Below, piece after piece: positions 1 through 12,877 of a DNA stretch of 64,000 bases. The position numbers and the translations under genes were made by a program. A model generated the notes under the pieces. That model did not search any database, was not told where the DNA came from, and saw only the letters and a program-made list of their open reading frames with translations. Source of the stretch: Trichaptum fuscoviolaceum (lineage: Eukaryota > Basidiomycota > Agaricomycetes > Hymenochaetales > Trichaptaceae); NCBI GenBank assembly GCA_910574455.1, contig CAJSYZ010000001.1, positions 1,843,424-1,907,423 on the forward strand, read 5' to 3'. Positions within the stretch are counted from its first letter, which is position 1. Each line of letters starts with the position of its first letter.

Positions 1-1291
1 GAAGCAGATGGAAGACCGTTTCAACAAGGAATTCAGCTATCCGTGGGTCTTTCTGAACGAGGAGCCGTTCAGTGATGAGTTCAAGAAGTAGGCATTGTCT
101 TTGGCATCATCGTCTCAATACTGACATGGAGCTCTTCAGGCGAACTCAGGAACTCACCGACGCACCAGTGTCCTACGGCCTTATTCCCAAATCTGATTGG
201 TATCAACCGGATTGGATTGAAGAAGACAAGGCAAAGGCAGCCCGTGAAAAGATGGTCAAGGAGAATGTGATCTACGGTGGAAGTGTTCCGTAGGTGACCG
301 TCTGTTTCATGAAATGATTCTGTTGCTTACCGTTGTTTGTCCTCAAGGTATCGCAATATGTGTCGATTCAACTCAGGCGTATGTCTTGTTGGATATAAGG
401 ACTGATCTCATTATACTAAACTGACACGCGCTTGTTGATAGTTCTTCTACCGTCATGAGCTCTTGCAGAACTACCGCTATTATTGGCGCGTGGAGTGAGC
501 TAATTTTTGTCTATTATATTTATAAGCCCTCACTAACTTTTCTTAGACCGCATGTACAGTTCTTTTGCGACATTCACTACGATCCCTTCCTAATAATGGA
601 AGACGAAAAGAAGGTGTATGGTGAGCTTTTGCGTCACCCTCTTTCCTTGTGTACTATATTCACCATTGGACCACAAGGCTTTACTGTTTCGTTGTATGAA
701 TACGAGGCGACCATCCCAACTCTCTGGAATACTGTCAAAGACTTCTTGAAAGAAAATCCAGGCCTGACGCCTGAAGACAATGCTTTGGGCTTCCTTTCCG
801 ATGATGGAGGCGAGACATACAACAGATGCCACTGTAAGCATAAAGCCGAGCGTTTCGTCTCGGTTTGTTTGCTAAGATTCATTTCACACCACAGTCTGGA
901 GCAACTTTGAGATCGGCGACCTTGACTTCTGGAGAGGTGAGGCGTATGCGAAGTTCTTCGACTACCTTGATCAGAAAGGCGGCTTCTACTATGAACGTTG
1001 GGGCGACGCGCCCGTTCACAGTATCGGTGCCGCGCTCTTCGCACGCAAGGACCAGATTCATTTCTTCGAGGATATCGGCTACAGACACGAGCCCTTCCAG
1101 CACTGTCCTCAAGGCGCTTCACACGCGCGTGGCAAATGCTGGTGTGATGAAAAAGAAAACTTCGGTCAGTTCCCCTCAGGCACGACTCAGCATCTAATAT
1201 CTCTGCTGACGTGTCTGTTTTCTTTCATCTCTTCATTGCAGATTATGAGTGGTACTCTTGCCTCAAGCGCTACGATGCCCTCTTCCAGTGA
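1..1291 (+). CDS. GT15 alpha-1,2-mannosyltransferase (Kre2/Mnt1/Ktr family), 5' truncated
   Basis: This is the catalytic part of a Golgi type II glycosyltransferase that adds alpha-1,2-mannose from GDP-mannose to N- and O-linked glycans. The window opens inside an exon (frame from base 2) reading SYPWVFLNEEPFSDEFKK. Later exons give RNMCRFNSGFFYRHELL, RVEPHVQFFCDIHYDPF, TYNRCHFWSNFEIGDLDFW and HCPQGASHARGKCWC, which are the conserved GT15 blocks, including the glutamate-containing NFEIGDLDFW stretch. At least five short introns interrupt it (for example after codon GA of RVE near 494 and before DYEWYSCLKRYDALFQ near 1240). The stop is TGA at 1289-1291. The N-terminal cytosolic tail and membrane anchor lie outside the window, so the exact Kre2, Ktr or Mnn paralogue cannot be told. 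Family assignment is firm. Confidence 0.93.
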
Positions 1292-1663
1292 ACGAGTTCG
1301 AGTTTGTAGCATTAAACAGTATCTTTACCCCGTATGCTTATAGAAAGAACACTTCTTGCAATACCTAGTTATGCTCATATTATCTCCTCCCCAGCCCTGT
1401 CTTATTTAACATGATAACAAAGCAGTGCATTTGGTAATATTCCAGGACAATTGCGGTATAAATTCGGATAGGAAGTTGCATCGGATGATTGGTGCCCCTT
1501 GAACTATGCAGAACTGGCTTCTCGAGCCCAGTCTGAGATCTATTCATCAGACGGGCTTAGCATCCGTAAATGCCAAGTCAATCCATCTGGCTTGCATTCC
1601 ATGGGAATAGTAACAGTGTACCTGCTGTACAGGCTGAGCCACGGGACGCACAGCTCGTCATTC
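1292..1663. other. Intergenic, two converging 3' ends
   Basis: About 370 bp between the GT15 stop and the last Pik1 codon. It should hold both 3' UTRs. I see no ORF with family similarity and no RNA gene. Confidence 0.6.
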
Positions 1664-4600
1664 TCACAAAATTGATTGCGAGTAGTACTGATACTATATA
1701 GCAATGTCTTTAGCGACAGTGCACCGATCTAAATGACATTGAAAATTTTGCCTACCGAGTCATATAACCTTGTCCAGTTCGAGCCTAGAGAAGTCATAAT
1801 CAGACGTTCAACGTGCTCTGAATCTGACTGCTGGCTCGTCTTCGGCTGGAACCTTTCTCGGAGCTGCTGCGCTGTATGCTCGCCTAGAGCTGCGAAACAA
1901 GGCAGGGACGAGTCTGACCGATATTTGTCAGTTTCGATAACTGTACAAAGGTGATTTTCTTACCTTTTTGCATCAATTCAATGATAGCTGATGCGACAAT
2001 GAGTAGGACGATATTCAGAAGTCATTAAAATTCTTCTACATCAATTTTACGAGCTTACCAGCAATCCTATCGCAGTGCTTCCGCACGGCCTCGAACCCTT
2101 CGTGGAACAAACGCTTGAATTCTCGGAACATCGGGCTATCCACACCTCCCATGACCTCCACGTAGTCGAACGTAAGCTTGAAAGGCGCAGCCTCAAAACC
2201 GATATTACCGGGTGAATTCGATAGCATGAACCCAAAGTCAATGTGAATGAGATGCCCATCTCTGTCTAAGAGGATATTGCCATTGTGGCGGTCCTTTATT
2301 TGAAGGAGATATGTGACGATTGAATAGCCTAGATTCTGCAGTCAGTACTTTGAACGTGTATCGTTTTGGGTCACTAACCAGCTAGTGAACGGACAAAATT
2401 ACGCTGAGCTCTCGCAAATTTAGCGGACGATGGATCACCATAAGCCTATGTCAACGTATCAATTCCACGCGAAATCGCTATAATTTAGAGTCACTTACGC
2501 TCCTAAAATGATCCAGAAGAGTGACCTGGCCCAGTCGACCGTCGGCCAATCGACGCGCATACAAAACCTTCTTGATGGAATGTATAGATACTGCATCGGT
2601 GATAGTCTCAACGAGACCTGATGAACCCCCTGTTATGACGATCCGGAAACTGGATATTGTAAATATCACCCTCTCTCATCAGTGAAAAGTGAATCATCGT
2701 CGCTTACGGTCGGATCCAGCATTGACAATTCTCGTCTTTCCATATATGCTCGAACTCCTGGATCAACTGCACTGCCAGCTGTTCTTGCCTTAGATCTCCG
2801 CCAGTTTTTACAATGACTGACATACAATCCCAAGCTGCTAAGTGCCCATACGGCGAACCTTGTCGTATACGGCTCTTCCACTAGACGTTAGTCAACGTGA
2901 TGGACGAGATGCAGTAACTCACCTTCTTCGCTGCCCAAGACTCCTGGAAGACTATTGAAGACGGATCTGCACGACTCAATTCACGACGAATGATCTGCTC
3001 ATCCTCAAACGTCTTAAGCCCGCTGCTACCGTTTTCAATTGTCACTAAGGATTCAGGAACGGCTTGCATTCGTCCCATTCTCTCTTCTTCAAGAGCCAGC
3101 ATCTCTTGCATGATCCTCTCTCGTATATCGGCTACTTCGGACGGATTGAGTTTCATTCGCGATGACCCTACTGCTTGAGGAATCTTTGATGGATCATGCA
3201 TGTTTCCAGATAGAGAGGGATGTAAAGGTCCGGACGTGCTACTTGCTTGAACTCCAGAAAGCCAATTTTTGACAGGAAGCCAGCTGGTTCCTATGTCAGA
3301 TACCGGTGCGGCTACGGGCGAAGAAATGTTGATTTGAGGCGATTGTGTCGCAGTCTCTTTGGCAAGGCTGGTATTAAGTTGCGCAAGCATGACTGCCGCT
3401 GTTCGCATCCGTTCGGAGTAATCATCAATGGAAAGAACATTCAGACGATTAGACCCGGAGGGAGTCGATCCATGCCCTTGATCTTGAGGAAGTGATGAGG
3501 TGGCTCTGTGCAGACCGTTTGGGAATGACTCTGACGCTGAAATCGACGGTGTCAGAGCTGGTGATGGTGGTAAGGACGATGCCCGCGTCCAAGTAGCGAC
3601 GTCAAGGGCTCTGTTCTTCGGTGGTGTGGGTAGAATATATGTTTCCGAAAGATCTGGCGTTTGGTGGACTGACAAGTCCCCGCCATACACTTGCTCGACT
3701 AGGTCAACTTCTTCGTCATCCATCCCTATCTTAGTATCATCGGTTGGTGACAGAGTCAGCTTTTCTTTAGAATCAGCGCTGTCGGAGTTAGCTGCCTCGG
3801 GGTCCAATACGTCTTCGGCACTTGGAATAGGTGGTAGAGCATGGCTTGTGGAGGTGGAGGGTGTAGCTAACGAAAAGCTTTCGCCAGGCGGTTTCAGAGA
3901 ACGTAGGTCCTTTCGCACAATCTCTTTCAACAACTCTCTGTTTGCACGCTTAGTAGCGTCGAAATCGAGGTCACCATTAAGAATCTCAATTAATAGGAGG
4001 AATGGTGCGCGTTCTGCTGAGTTAAGCACTACGCTTTCTCCTGGAGGGATCCTAACAATTCTATGATGTGCTTTCACTGGCGTCTTCGGACCTAGCGAAT
4101 TTTCTACACCAGGACACCACATTGGTAGGCAGACCTATATTTTTCGGCTCAGTTACGTGCCAGGATAATGCCGAGCGAACATCTACCTCTGCCGGCAATT
4201 TGTGATTTAGTGAAGTCAATTCTGCTCGTAATGCGCTGACTCTCGCTAGCTTGGGGATGACTAGCAGCCGATTAGAGATATTTTCTAGTGCGAGTATGAA
4301 TTGCACCTGTATTTCGTCAATACCACAGCCTATAGCCTGTTCAGAGACTCACTTCAGAGCGGCAATAATGCCCTTGAAGGAGCTGCCGTTGAGTCACGTT
4401 ATCGTACATCTGAAGTATGTTGTCCACCATATTGCCACTGCTAGAAGACGGGTCCCTTTTTGAGGTAGGGATAACGGGCGAGGACCTCGAAGGTAGCATA
4501 GATGGTGAGGCAGAAACACGTTGACCGAAAGGATCATCCGTAGCCTCAGATCTTCGAATCCCATCTATTGAAGTTAGCGCAGGAGAGGTTTGCGCAGCTT

Positions 4601-5485
4601 CCCTGATTTTCTGCGTCCGAAACCCAGATTTTGGAAGAACCGACTTGTCGACCTCTTTGAGAGAATCGTTCGGTGAGCTTCCGTCCTTTTCATCTGGACC
4701 CTGTTCCTCGTCCACCTTGTCCTCTCCCGTATCATACGAATCCCGGAAAGTCGGCAAGTTTGACTCTTCGCCACCGGTTTCAACACCTCGTAATTTTGGA
4801 TCAGGTCCCGCCCGCCCTTGTTCTACGGCTACTGCTCCAATCTCTTCCGTCAATTGCGGCATTCCTGGCACACCTGCTAGCACGCAAGATATACCGATGA
4901 CAGCGGGTTCAAAATTATACAGGATTCGTCGCCGGGAAGTCCGTCGTTTCGAAATGACCTTCATGTTGGCATACGGTCCATTGACTAGTCCGGGAGCGTC
5001 TTCAAAAATAATCTCGTGACATCTGTGCAGGACTCGTTGGCAGATAGCGAACGACCCATTATCGTCACGAAGAGACGCAACATCTTTCAGATGAGCTTGC
5101 ATGAACCACAATGTCTATATATTTTCTCAGGGAGCCTATTAGATTAAACAAACTCGGGGGTACGCACGAACAATGCCATATGCGTAGACCTTTCGCAAGT
5201 GTCCATGATGAAGCATTCCAAAGCCCGGGACCTTGATGGCCGAGTGAGCAGCAGATGGCTAGATAAATATTACTCTTTTGCATCTAGCGATACAGAAGTA
5301 TAGCTTAGCCACCATAAAAAGCCCCATACGTCTCGCAGTTCGTCGATTCTAAACTCCTTCAGTCGTCGCGTCAGGTAGTAGGTGATGCCAATATTATCAT
5401 AGTATCGTGTCAGGTATTGTAAAGCAACATTAATCGAAAAGTATGAAGAAGAGAGAAAAAGGCGAAGCAGAAGAGCATTCGACAT
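1664..5485 (-). CDS. PIK1: Phosphatidylinositol 4-kinase, type III beta (Pik1)
   Basis: Makes PI4P from phosphatidylinositol at the Golgi (and nucleus) and so drives trans-Golgi export. From 5485 the N-terminal lipid-kinase-unique/helical region reads LLRLFLSSSYFSINVALQYL. A long Ser/Pro-rich, probably disordered middle follows (about 3000-4800). The kinase domain contains GGDLRQEQLAVQLIQEFEHI, the catalytic-loop motif KDRHNGNILLD and the activation DFGF motif followed by MLSNSPGNIGFEAAPFKLT. The longest frame appears to stop at 2036, but there is a good donor at 2054. Three further exons restore the conserved tail: IIELMQK, then SSLPCFAALGEHTAQQLRERF to NWTRLYDS, then YQYYSQSIL ending with TGA at 1664-1666. 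The family C-terminus is therefore complete. The start is the ATG at 5483-5485, since the upstream in-frame extension lacks homology. Shares a 168-bp divergent promoter with Ost3. Confidence 0.93.
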
Positions 5486-5653
5486 GGTCGTAGAGGACGT
5501 GAAGGTCGTTATATGTGAGTTAGCAATCTCGCATTTGCCACTCTCCTGCACTTGCACCAAAAATAACCGCTCTAAATTTGGACGCTCACAACCTAAGTTA
5601 CACGTCGACATCATTTGCCCGCAACATACTCTTCATACACAACGTCCATTGCG
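5486..5653. promoter_or_regulatory. Divergent promoter PIK1 / OST3
   Basis: A 168-bp spacer between two opposed start codons, so both core promoters and 5' UTRs must lie in it. On the minus strand positions 5599-5607 read CGACGTGTA, one base away from the fungal UPR element TGACGTGKA. No clear TATA box is visible. Confidence 0.5.
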
Positions 5654-6873
5654 ATGTTAAAACTATTATTCGCTCTTTTGGTTCTACCTTTCTGTCTGGC
5701 AGCTTCTAAAACCCCGCATGAGCGTCTCGTAGAGCTGGCAGAGGCATCGAGCGACGGTGTCATTAGGTTGAATGAGGAGACATTTGACTTGCTAACAGCA
5801 CCGAAACGAGACTGGTCTGCGGTAGTGCAGCTCACAGCGCTCGGGAAAAACATGAAATGTACCCCATGCAAGTGAGTGCTGAAACGTCTGTCTTTAATTG
5901 CCTTGATTTGACTATCATCGTAGAGAGTTTGATCCCGCTTTCCACTCAGTGTCGAAGGCGTGGACAACGTTGCCCAAGTCTGAGCGCGGAAAGCATTTCT
6001 TCGCCACGGCAGACTTCGCTGATGCAGAAGGAGTATTCAGAAGAGTGAACATGTGTCCAATCTGAAGAAGCATTTCGTCCATCTGACCTTCAATTCTCAG
6101 TTGAACATCATGTCTGCCCCCGTCGTTACATTCTACCCAGCGACCCAAGGGCCGAACAAACTCGCTAGCGGAAAAATCGAGCCATTCAACTATGACTTTA
6201 GCAACTAGTAAGCTCTCAGTACTCACGGCTATGGACATTTTTCATGTCATAAACTATAGTGGGCATGACGCAAAGGAATTAGCCAACCAATTGTCCCCAT
6301 TCACACCAGTGCCAATTCCTTTCCGAGAGCCAATTAACTGGGGACTAATCATCACTATCATGACCACCACTGTCACTGTTGCTCTGACAGCTCGTCTGGT
6401 CTACCCCGTGATCTTCAACCGGTGGACATGGGCTGTTATTACAATTTCAACAATGCTGGTCATGACGTCTGGATTCATGTTTGTTCGCATTCGCGGTATG
6501 CCATTCCGTACCAAGGACCATACCATGGTTCCCGGTTTCCAAAATATGGTCGGTGCGGAGATCTGGACCGTCGCTTCCAAATGTGAGCTGCAAGCAGTCA
6601 TTGTTCTTGATTCGCGTCTAAGATCTTTTGGTTAGATTTCTTCCTTTCATCAGCATTCCTTGCCCTTATCCTGGCGGTTCCCCGGCAGACAAATAAAACT
6701 TATCAGAGACCGGCTGTCTATCTAGCGACCTTAGTCATTGCGCTAACATTCTCTGCTCTCATAAAGGACTTCAAAATAAAAAACGGAGGTGATAAGTTTT
6801 CTGTTTATCATATTAATGTAACGCTCATACGCCTCCTTTCTCCCCAGGGTACCCGTTCTCTTACTTGTTCTAG
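5654..6873 (+). CDS. OST3: Oligosaccharyltransferase thioredoxin-like subunit (Ost3/Ost6)
   Basis: Accessory subunit of the ER oligosaccharyltransferase; its lumenal thioredoxin fold captures acceptor proteins through mixed disulfides. A signal peptide starts at the ATG at 5654 (MLKLLFALLVLPFCLAAS). The Trx-like domain follows with the active-site CxxC motif in NMKCTPCK near codon 70. A spliced segment then reads HFFATADFADAEGVFRRLN and APVVTFYPATQGPNK. Four membrane helices follow from about 6310 (INWGLIITIMTTTVTVALTA; IFNRWTWAVITIST; FLSSAFLALILAV; VYLATLVIALTFSA), as in the family. The last exon begins at 6848 and encodes only YPFSYLF before TAG at 6871-6873. An in-frame ATG at 5615 would add 13 residues before the signal peptide; I prefer 5654. 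About 330 residues, normal length. Ost3 and Ost6 cannot be told apart by eye. Confidence 0.92.
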
Positions 6874-7043
6874 ACAATATCTCTACCTCACCTTTTTTAT
6901 TTCGCTTTGTGTGGCCCTTCTCCATTTGAGCTCCATGTGAGTAACAGAATTTCAAAGCAAGATCGAATTGCGAGATCCAGGAGTCATTAAACGAACGTAG
7001 TCGAGTAGCGTCCAATATACATAAAATATGAATTGAAATGAAT

Positions 7044-10000
7044 CTATGAGTTCTCTTGTGGTTGTGCCTGGAAAACATCTACATATCGACTTCGCACATT
7101 ACGCTTCGTCGCTGCCGATTTCGACCTCCCGGTTGGAGGCGCTGCATTCATGGCAGAAAGAACACCTGGTGTCGGGGGTGCGGATGTCGCATCAGTCGGA
7201 ATTAGATTAGAGTGAATTCTAGGTGTTGTGACTGATCGTTTTGGTGGAACCATACTGGGCTCCATAGCCGATGCCGGACGAGGCGGGGGAGGCATTGGAG
7301 ACGGAGGAGCACGAGCACCAGAAGCATGGGGAGATACTCTAGATGGAGACGCTGTCTGAGCCCGTGAAGGAGGCGGGGGAGGAACCGCTTGCTGTTTCGG
7401 TTGCTCTGCACCAGCCTTATGCATGTTTATGAGCATCTACAGTAAGAAATATAAAAGGGTAAATAAAGCGTACCTTCTTGTTTACCCATTTCCCCAGCTC
7501 TTTATCGAAGTAGAATTCGTTTTCATTACCAAGATTTGCTTTCACAGGGCCAGGTGTTGTCGATGAGGAGCGAGAGAAAAGGCGACCGAGCCAAGAACCA
7601 GAACTGGCAGGCTCGGGCTTAGGATCTAATGTAAAATCAGTACAGCGTTCTTTCTGACTGAAACCTATCAGCGACAAACCTGGCTTTTTCGGTTCTTCTT
7701 TCGGTGGTTCTACAGGCTGGGGGGAGGACTGCTTATCACCTTCAGAAAGTTCTTGCTTACGTTTCGAAACGTTATTCCCTAGACCCAGATCATCGTCGAA
7801 GTCATCATCTACCATGTGCTTGCTTGAAGGCACAGCTGAATAATTAGACGACGACGGAGCAAACGACGGAGAACTATCCATGAGGGATATGAAGCCATCT
7901 GTGGTTGAGTTCACTGGATCTTCGAGCTTAAAGAAAGAAGTCGCTGTAGGAGTTGGTGCGGACGATTCGTACGCAGTGCTGCTCCACCATCCAGACTCTT
8001 GCTGCCGTTCCTTGTTACTGTCCTGGTCAGTCTCATCAGCGCGCTCTCTACTATTGAATCCACTACCATAACTGTAGCTATCCATTGCCTTAGCAAAATT
8101 CTGAGATTGAGCGAACGTGGACGACGAAGCGCCTGCAGATGCGACTCTGGGAGGGGGTGTGTTCTTACGAGAGTCAGGCCTGTCGTAGTCCCAAGCGGAG
8201 GACGCACGATTCACAGGATTGTAAGCATGCGTCAGTGCCCTTATACCTGTAGCAGAGTCTGATCTCTTCGGCAGGCCTTGCAACGTGGGACCACCGTTGA
8301 CAAACGAGGGAGCCGGCGATGGACTCTTAGAAGTGTTCGTGGAGGAAATTGCACTATATTGGGAAAATGCTCCCGCATATGCTGGGTTGTTAGGCATCAA
8401 GTCTTCGGGATGCTTTGATGAATCTGTTTCCCCCGCCACAAATCTGGACAAAGTACCGCCTAACCAATCGCCGATCCCATCCAGGCTTGGTTTGGCGATC
8501 TTCCCACTAATCCAAGCTTTAGACTTGTCTAATTCTGGATCGCCTATGAGCCGGTTTGAGAATTCCTTGAGTTTCTCGGAGAATAGCAATGATAGGTAAG
8601 GAGACGGCTTAGAAGAAGACGCATGAATGGCATCGCAATAGCGTTTAGCCAAAGGCATGTGTCCCATTTCTGCCAGCCGTAGGGCATGAACAAGGCGATA
8701 TGCTTGGAGGTGAGGGAAGCCAGCAAATGGTTCTTGACCTTTCAATGGTGCGTGTAAGCCCAGTGCAAATTCAACAATCTCGCTAAAGATGAATCCATCT
8801 GGATCTTTGCTGGATGTAGGATCATCCTGTGGCGACTGAGATCCAACGAGTACGATACGAACCGCTGGAATCCCAACTCCTCCGATTGGGGAGGATTGAG
8901 GTGAGAGTATATAACTGGAAGGGTAGACATTAAGAAAGCAATCGGATTGACGAAAAAGGTGCCGTACCAGCAGTGCGCCGCCTCGATCCATCCATTTTTA
9001 CGAAGATAATCTCCAAGAGTTGTCAAGGCCGCAGAGGACTCCATGCCCATTTGTCCCGAGTAGAGCATAGCAGCATATTCCTGCCACTTGTTGAGAGCTT
9101 CAGCAGGCACTTTTCCAGCCAGCTCCGGTGAGGGGAAGTTGGGTGTAAGAGGTGTCAGATGGCTGATCGGAGTGGGAGGTTGGAGCGTCAACGCTGGTCC
9201 GTTGATCAAAGGAGTACTTGTCGTAAGTAATTGTTGCACTGATAAACGCCGATAATATCAAAATTAATTTCTCTACAATTTACTAGCATTCTCATACCTG
9301 CATTAGACGATTGGCCAGAATATAAACTGTACGCGAGGCGAAGGGGCTCCCAGCCATTCATAATGGGCGGTTGAGGACGGGCGGAAAGCTGCATGGGTTG
9401 CAACCCATTTTTAGTCCCAAGCTCAGTTCTGACAAACTCGTTCACGACTTCTTTATAGGCCTCTTTGTCAATGCTACCAGCAATTACTATTGCATGAGCC
9501 CACAGCTTCTCATCTAAAGCATAGTGGTAGGCCTTAATTTTTTCTCCCCGGTACAAGAACTGCTGAATCGTGTTAAGTGCCGATGGGCGAACCGCGTATT
9601 CCACTATGGGGCGTTCGTTTGTTGAGGCTGAACTAAATGCACCTGACACAATCGAAGAGCCAGATAGTGCCGAAGGCATGGTCACGTTTCCTGGATCAGA
9701 CGTGTCCAAACTAGGAACCAACGCTGATTGTACAGCAGCCTCGACTTCGGCGCTAAGAGTAGAAACGAAGTAGATTAGGATTGTACCTCATAGACAGATG
9801 AAGTCATATACCTCCCGTGTAACTGACCGTCATACTCCACAAGCGCATGCAAGAGACGCACAAGCACGAGTTTACCTTCCGCTCGTCGCCTGTCAATGGT
9901 CCCCGAAGATAGATACCCAATCGCGCGCTGAAGCTCAGCAGCACGCTCATCTAGATAAGTAAGCACCTTCCCCTTCTTTGTCTTCGTCTTCGCAGAAATT

Positions 10001-12877
10001 GTCGTTGTAGTCCTGACGAGAGCATTGACCGGGGAACCCGGATCTCCGAGCAATGGACCAGGGTATTCCACAGCAGATGTCTCCATAGCAGACTCAGGAA
10101 AGGCTTTGTAGAGGGGACGAATATGCACGTCTGTACTTTTGCGTGAAGACAAAGCAACGTCAAAGCCTGTTCCCAGCGCAGGAGATGTGTGGAAGCAAGT
10201 TATCAACTTTCCACCGAAACCAAAATTGATAACGGGGACTTTGGCATTCGCTCGCCCCAATGGATCATTTGTACCTAATAACGAAGGTGAAGGAGCATAT
10301 GGGCCGGTCACTGGCGGCGGAGAGTAGGTTTTGTCTAGGGACCTCCGAGCTGGAGCAATCGAGTGCGAAAAATGACCGTAAGCGGGTTGTTGACCGATAA
10401 CACTAGCAGAATCATATTCTCCCCCATGACTATATGGATTAGGCTGATTCTGATGCTGAGAAGGAGCATACGGGTCTGCAGAACGTGAAGAGAAGGCAGA
10501 AGTCGCTGAAAGGTTGCTCATTGATCTCTCACGTGTTGTGGGAGGATCGTAGCTATTTTGACGATGTGCATGCGCCGAGGACAATGGCGCATATGAATTC
10601 GACCGGTGCTGATGCACTATGGGTTCAGGCGATAAAGTCCGCTGCGGTTGTGGTTGCTGAGACTTTAAGGGCTCGTATGAAGAGCTGTACACTGATGTTC
10701 CTCCTAGCGATTGACTGTTATAGATCGACGAGGGGTCTCTATCCTGATGACGAGAGGCAGACAACGAAGGCGAGGAACGTCCATTTATCGATGATGTATC
10801 GCTCGCAAGATCTACTACGTTCTGGTCTTGATATGAGAGGTGCGTCGCAGCAAGATTAGTTGGAGGAGGGGCTATATTCATAACTGTAAATAATGTTCCT
10901 ATTTATTGCACATAAATAACCTACCTTCTGCATAACCTGAGGAAAACCTTCTTTCAGGAGAGCTCATGCGGCTAATGTTGCGAGGGACAAAGTTATACGG
11001 CTCGCTGTGCCTCGCCATTTGTTCATCTATAGATGCAAATGACTGGGTTGAGGATAATGGCCCTTGCCTGCTTGCAGGCCGTGAGCTTCGTCCTTGAGAG
11101 CCAGTCCAAGACCGACCAGATTCGCTAACGGGACTTAATCCTCGTAACGGAGGGCTTACATCCTTCGGCTTTTCTGGCGACTTTCGAATAGGTGGGCTAT
11201 CCAAGGCACGTCGGGGTGGGGAAACGGGGCTAACGGTCGCAGGTACAGGAGAACTGGGATCTGATGAACCAGCGGCCTGTGCATCATTGTGGATAAAGGC
11301 GTTTGACTGAGGTACAGGCGGACTATATCCATAATGATTATCTCGGACAGGCGGAGTTCTGATCACACTAGTTTCAAATTCACCATATGACTGCACCTGC
11401 TGCTGCTGCTGCTGAGGAGCCGTGCTTGCCCTCGCATCATCATTTGCAAGGGCAACGTTGTCAAATGAGGCTGATTGTTGGACATGTGCAGGCTTTTGTG
11501 CATATGTGTGATCGGATTCACTGATGCCCATAGAGTATAGCTGATTCATTGAAGGCGGCGGAAGACCATGGATGTCAGAATGAGTAATTGTTGAATATGG
11601 ATCTTCGTGAGGGACTTGTGGTGCATATTGATAAGATGAAGACGCGTTGAGATTGGATTGGCCTAGACGATGGGGGTTCGAAGGAGCGGGAGGCGGGAGT
11701 GTTTGTCTTGGAGGTGAGATTGCGGATGCACGTGAGGGTGGGGGCAGGGGAGACAAAACACTGCTTGATGCGTTAGGAACGAAAGTTGATGCTCGTAGGG
11801 GCGGCGGGCGCGGCGGAGGCGGAGAAGCATAATGATTCGGAGAAGCCGGAGTTTGCTGGTGCAAGTGTGTAGTCACTGACCGTTTTGGTTTAACAGATGG
11901 GATTGGAGGGTCATAGGCGTCATATTTTGCTGGTCTAAACGGCGGCAACGGGGACTTAGGGGCTTCTGCCATGCTCGAAGAGGTCGCAGCAGAGGTGATA
12001 TTACCAGAGTAGGCTGAGGTTAGTGACGGCGTGAAGGTGCTGGAACTCGCAGTCACCAGAGTAGACCGTTGAAGTGTGGGAGGTTTGTAAGGGTCATACG
12101 TTCCGTTCGACGATGTAGTCGAAGTTGCCGTACTCTGAGATGGCTGCAACAGATGGGTAGAAGGTTTATAAGGATCATAAACCGAAGCCGATGGCTTTGA
12201 CACGCTGAGCTCATTATGTTGCAGAACAGCAGGCGACGGAGTGTACTCTGAACCGTACCCATATTGCGCACTATTACCACTCGAATAGGAGTCCGGGTAT
12301 CCTGAAGCATGTTCAGAGTATGCCCCGCCGTTTGTCGCATAGCCATATTGATCGTTCGACGGATTATAGGTATTGTTGTAATAGCCTAGAAGACACCGCA
12401 GTTTAATTCAGCAATGAACAGACGGAATTGCCTGTACATACCTGCATTGCTATAATCTGCCGGTTGTTGATCAACATGGTCCTGCCACTGTGAGTCGCCG
12501 CCGCTATGCCCTTGAGTATCATGGCTGTTGAAATAGTCTCCGTTATAATATACGTCCTGGCCATGCTCTTCCGCTGGAGGTTGTATATCTTGCAAAGACT
12601 GGCCGACCCAGGGAAAGTTCTGTTCCTGCGTGCCTGCTAAAGACTCTCCAAAGTCTTCATGACCTCCTCCTTCAGTGTCAAATAGCGACGCCGCTTCATC
12701 GTTGGTGGTAGCGCCAGAAAATAGCTCTGACGAGTCGTGACCAGCAAATAAATCGGTATTTTTTGATTCCTCCGCTGGTGAATGGGACGTGCTGTCCGCA
12801 CTCTCTGGTGCCGTGAAGAATTCCGAGCCAGAGTCCGACGGGCCAAACAGACTCGCTGCTGCCTCGACGGTGCTCAT
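7044..12877 (-). CDS. SEC16: COPII coat assembly scaffold Sec16
   Basis: Organises ER exit sites and COPII vesicle formation. The start is MSTVEAAASLFGPSDSGSEF at 12877. The N-terminal half (about 12877-10700) is low-complexity and rich in Pro/Ser/Tyr, with repeated YDPYKP motifs and a short polyglutamine run. The central conserved domain then appears: VINFGFGGKLITCF, KVLTYLDERAAELQRAIGYL and LVRLLHALVEYDGQLHG. The ancestral coatomer element ACE1 follows as an alpha-solenoid (LNTIQQFLYRGEKIKAYHYA, KLWAHAIVIAGSIDKEAYKE, AALTTLGDYLRKNGWIEAAHCWY). The C-terminal part is again disordered, with a conserved WLGRLFSRSSS...YFDKELGKWVNKK patch and a proline-rich end at TAG 7044-7046. About 1850 residues, normal for Sec16. 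Introns are few, near 7440, 8990, 9240, 9770, 10890 and 12390. Its 3' end faces Ost3 across 170 bp. Confidence 0.93.
11397..11414 (-). repeat. CAG/CTG triplet run coding polyglutamine in Sec16
   Basis: Six CTG units on the plus strand, read as glutamines within a seven-Q run in the disordered N-terminal half of Sec16. It is length-variable by nature and coding here. Confidence 0.9.

Noticed and set aside
1733..1954. 73-residue plus-strand ORF near the GT15 3' end
   Set aside because: It overlaps the terminal Pik1 exons in antisense and has no domain.
3500..4066. 188-residue plus-strand ORF inside Pik1
   Set aside because: Antisense shadow of the Ser/Pro-rich exon of Pik1, caused by its codon composition.
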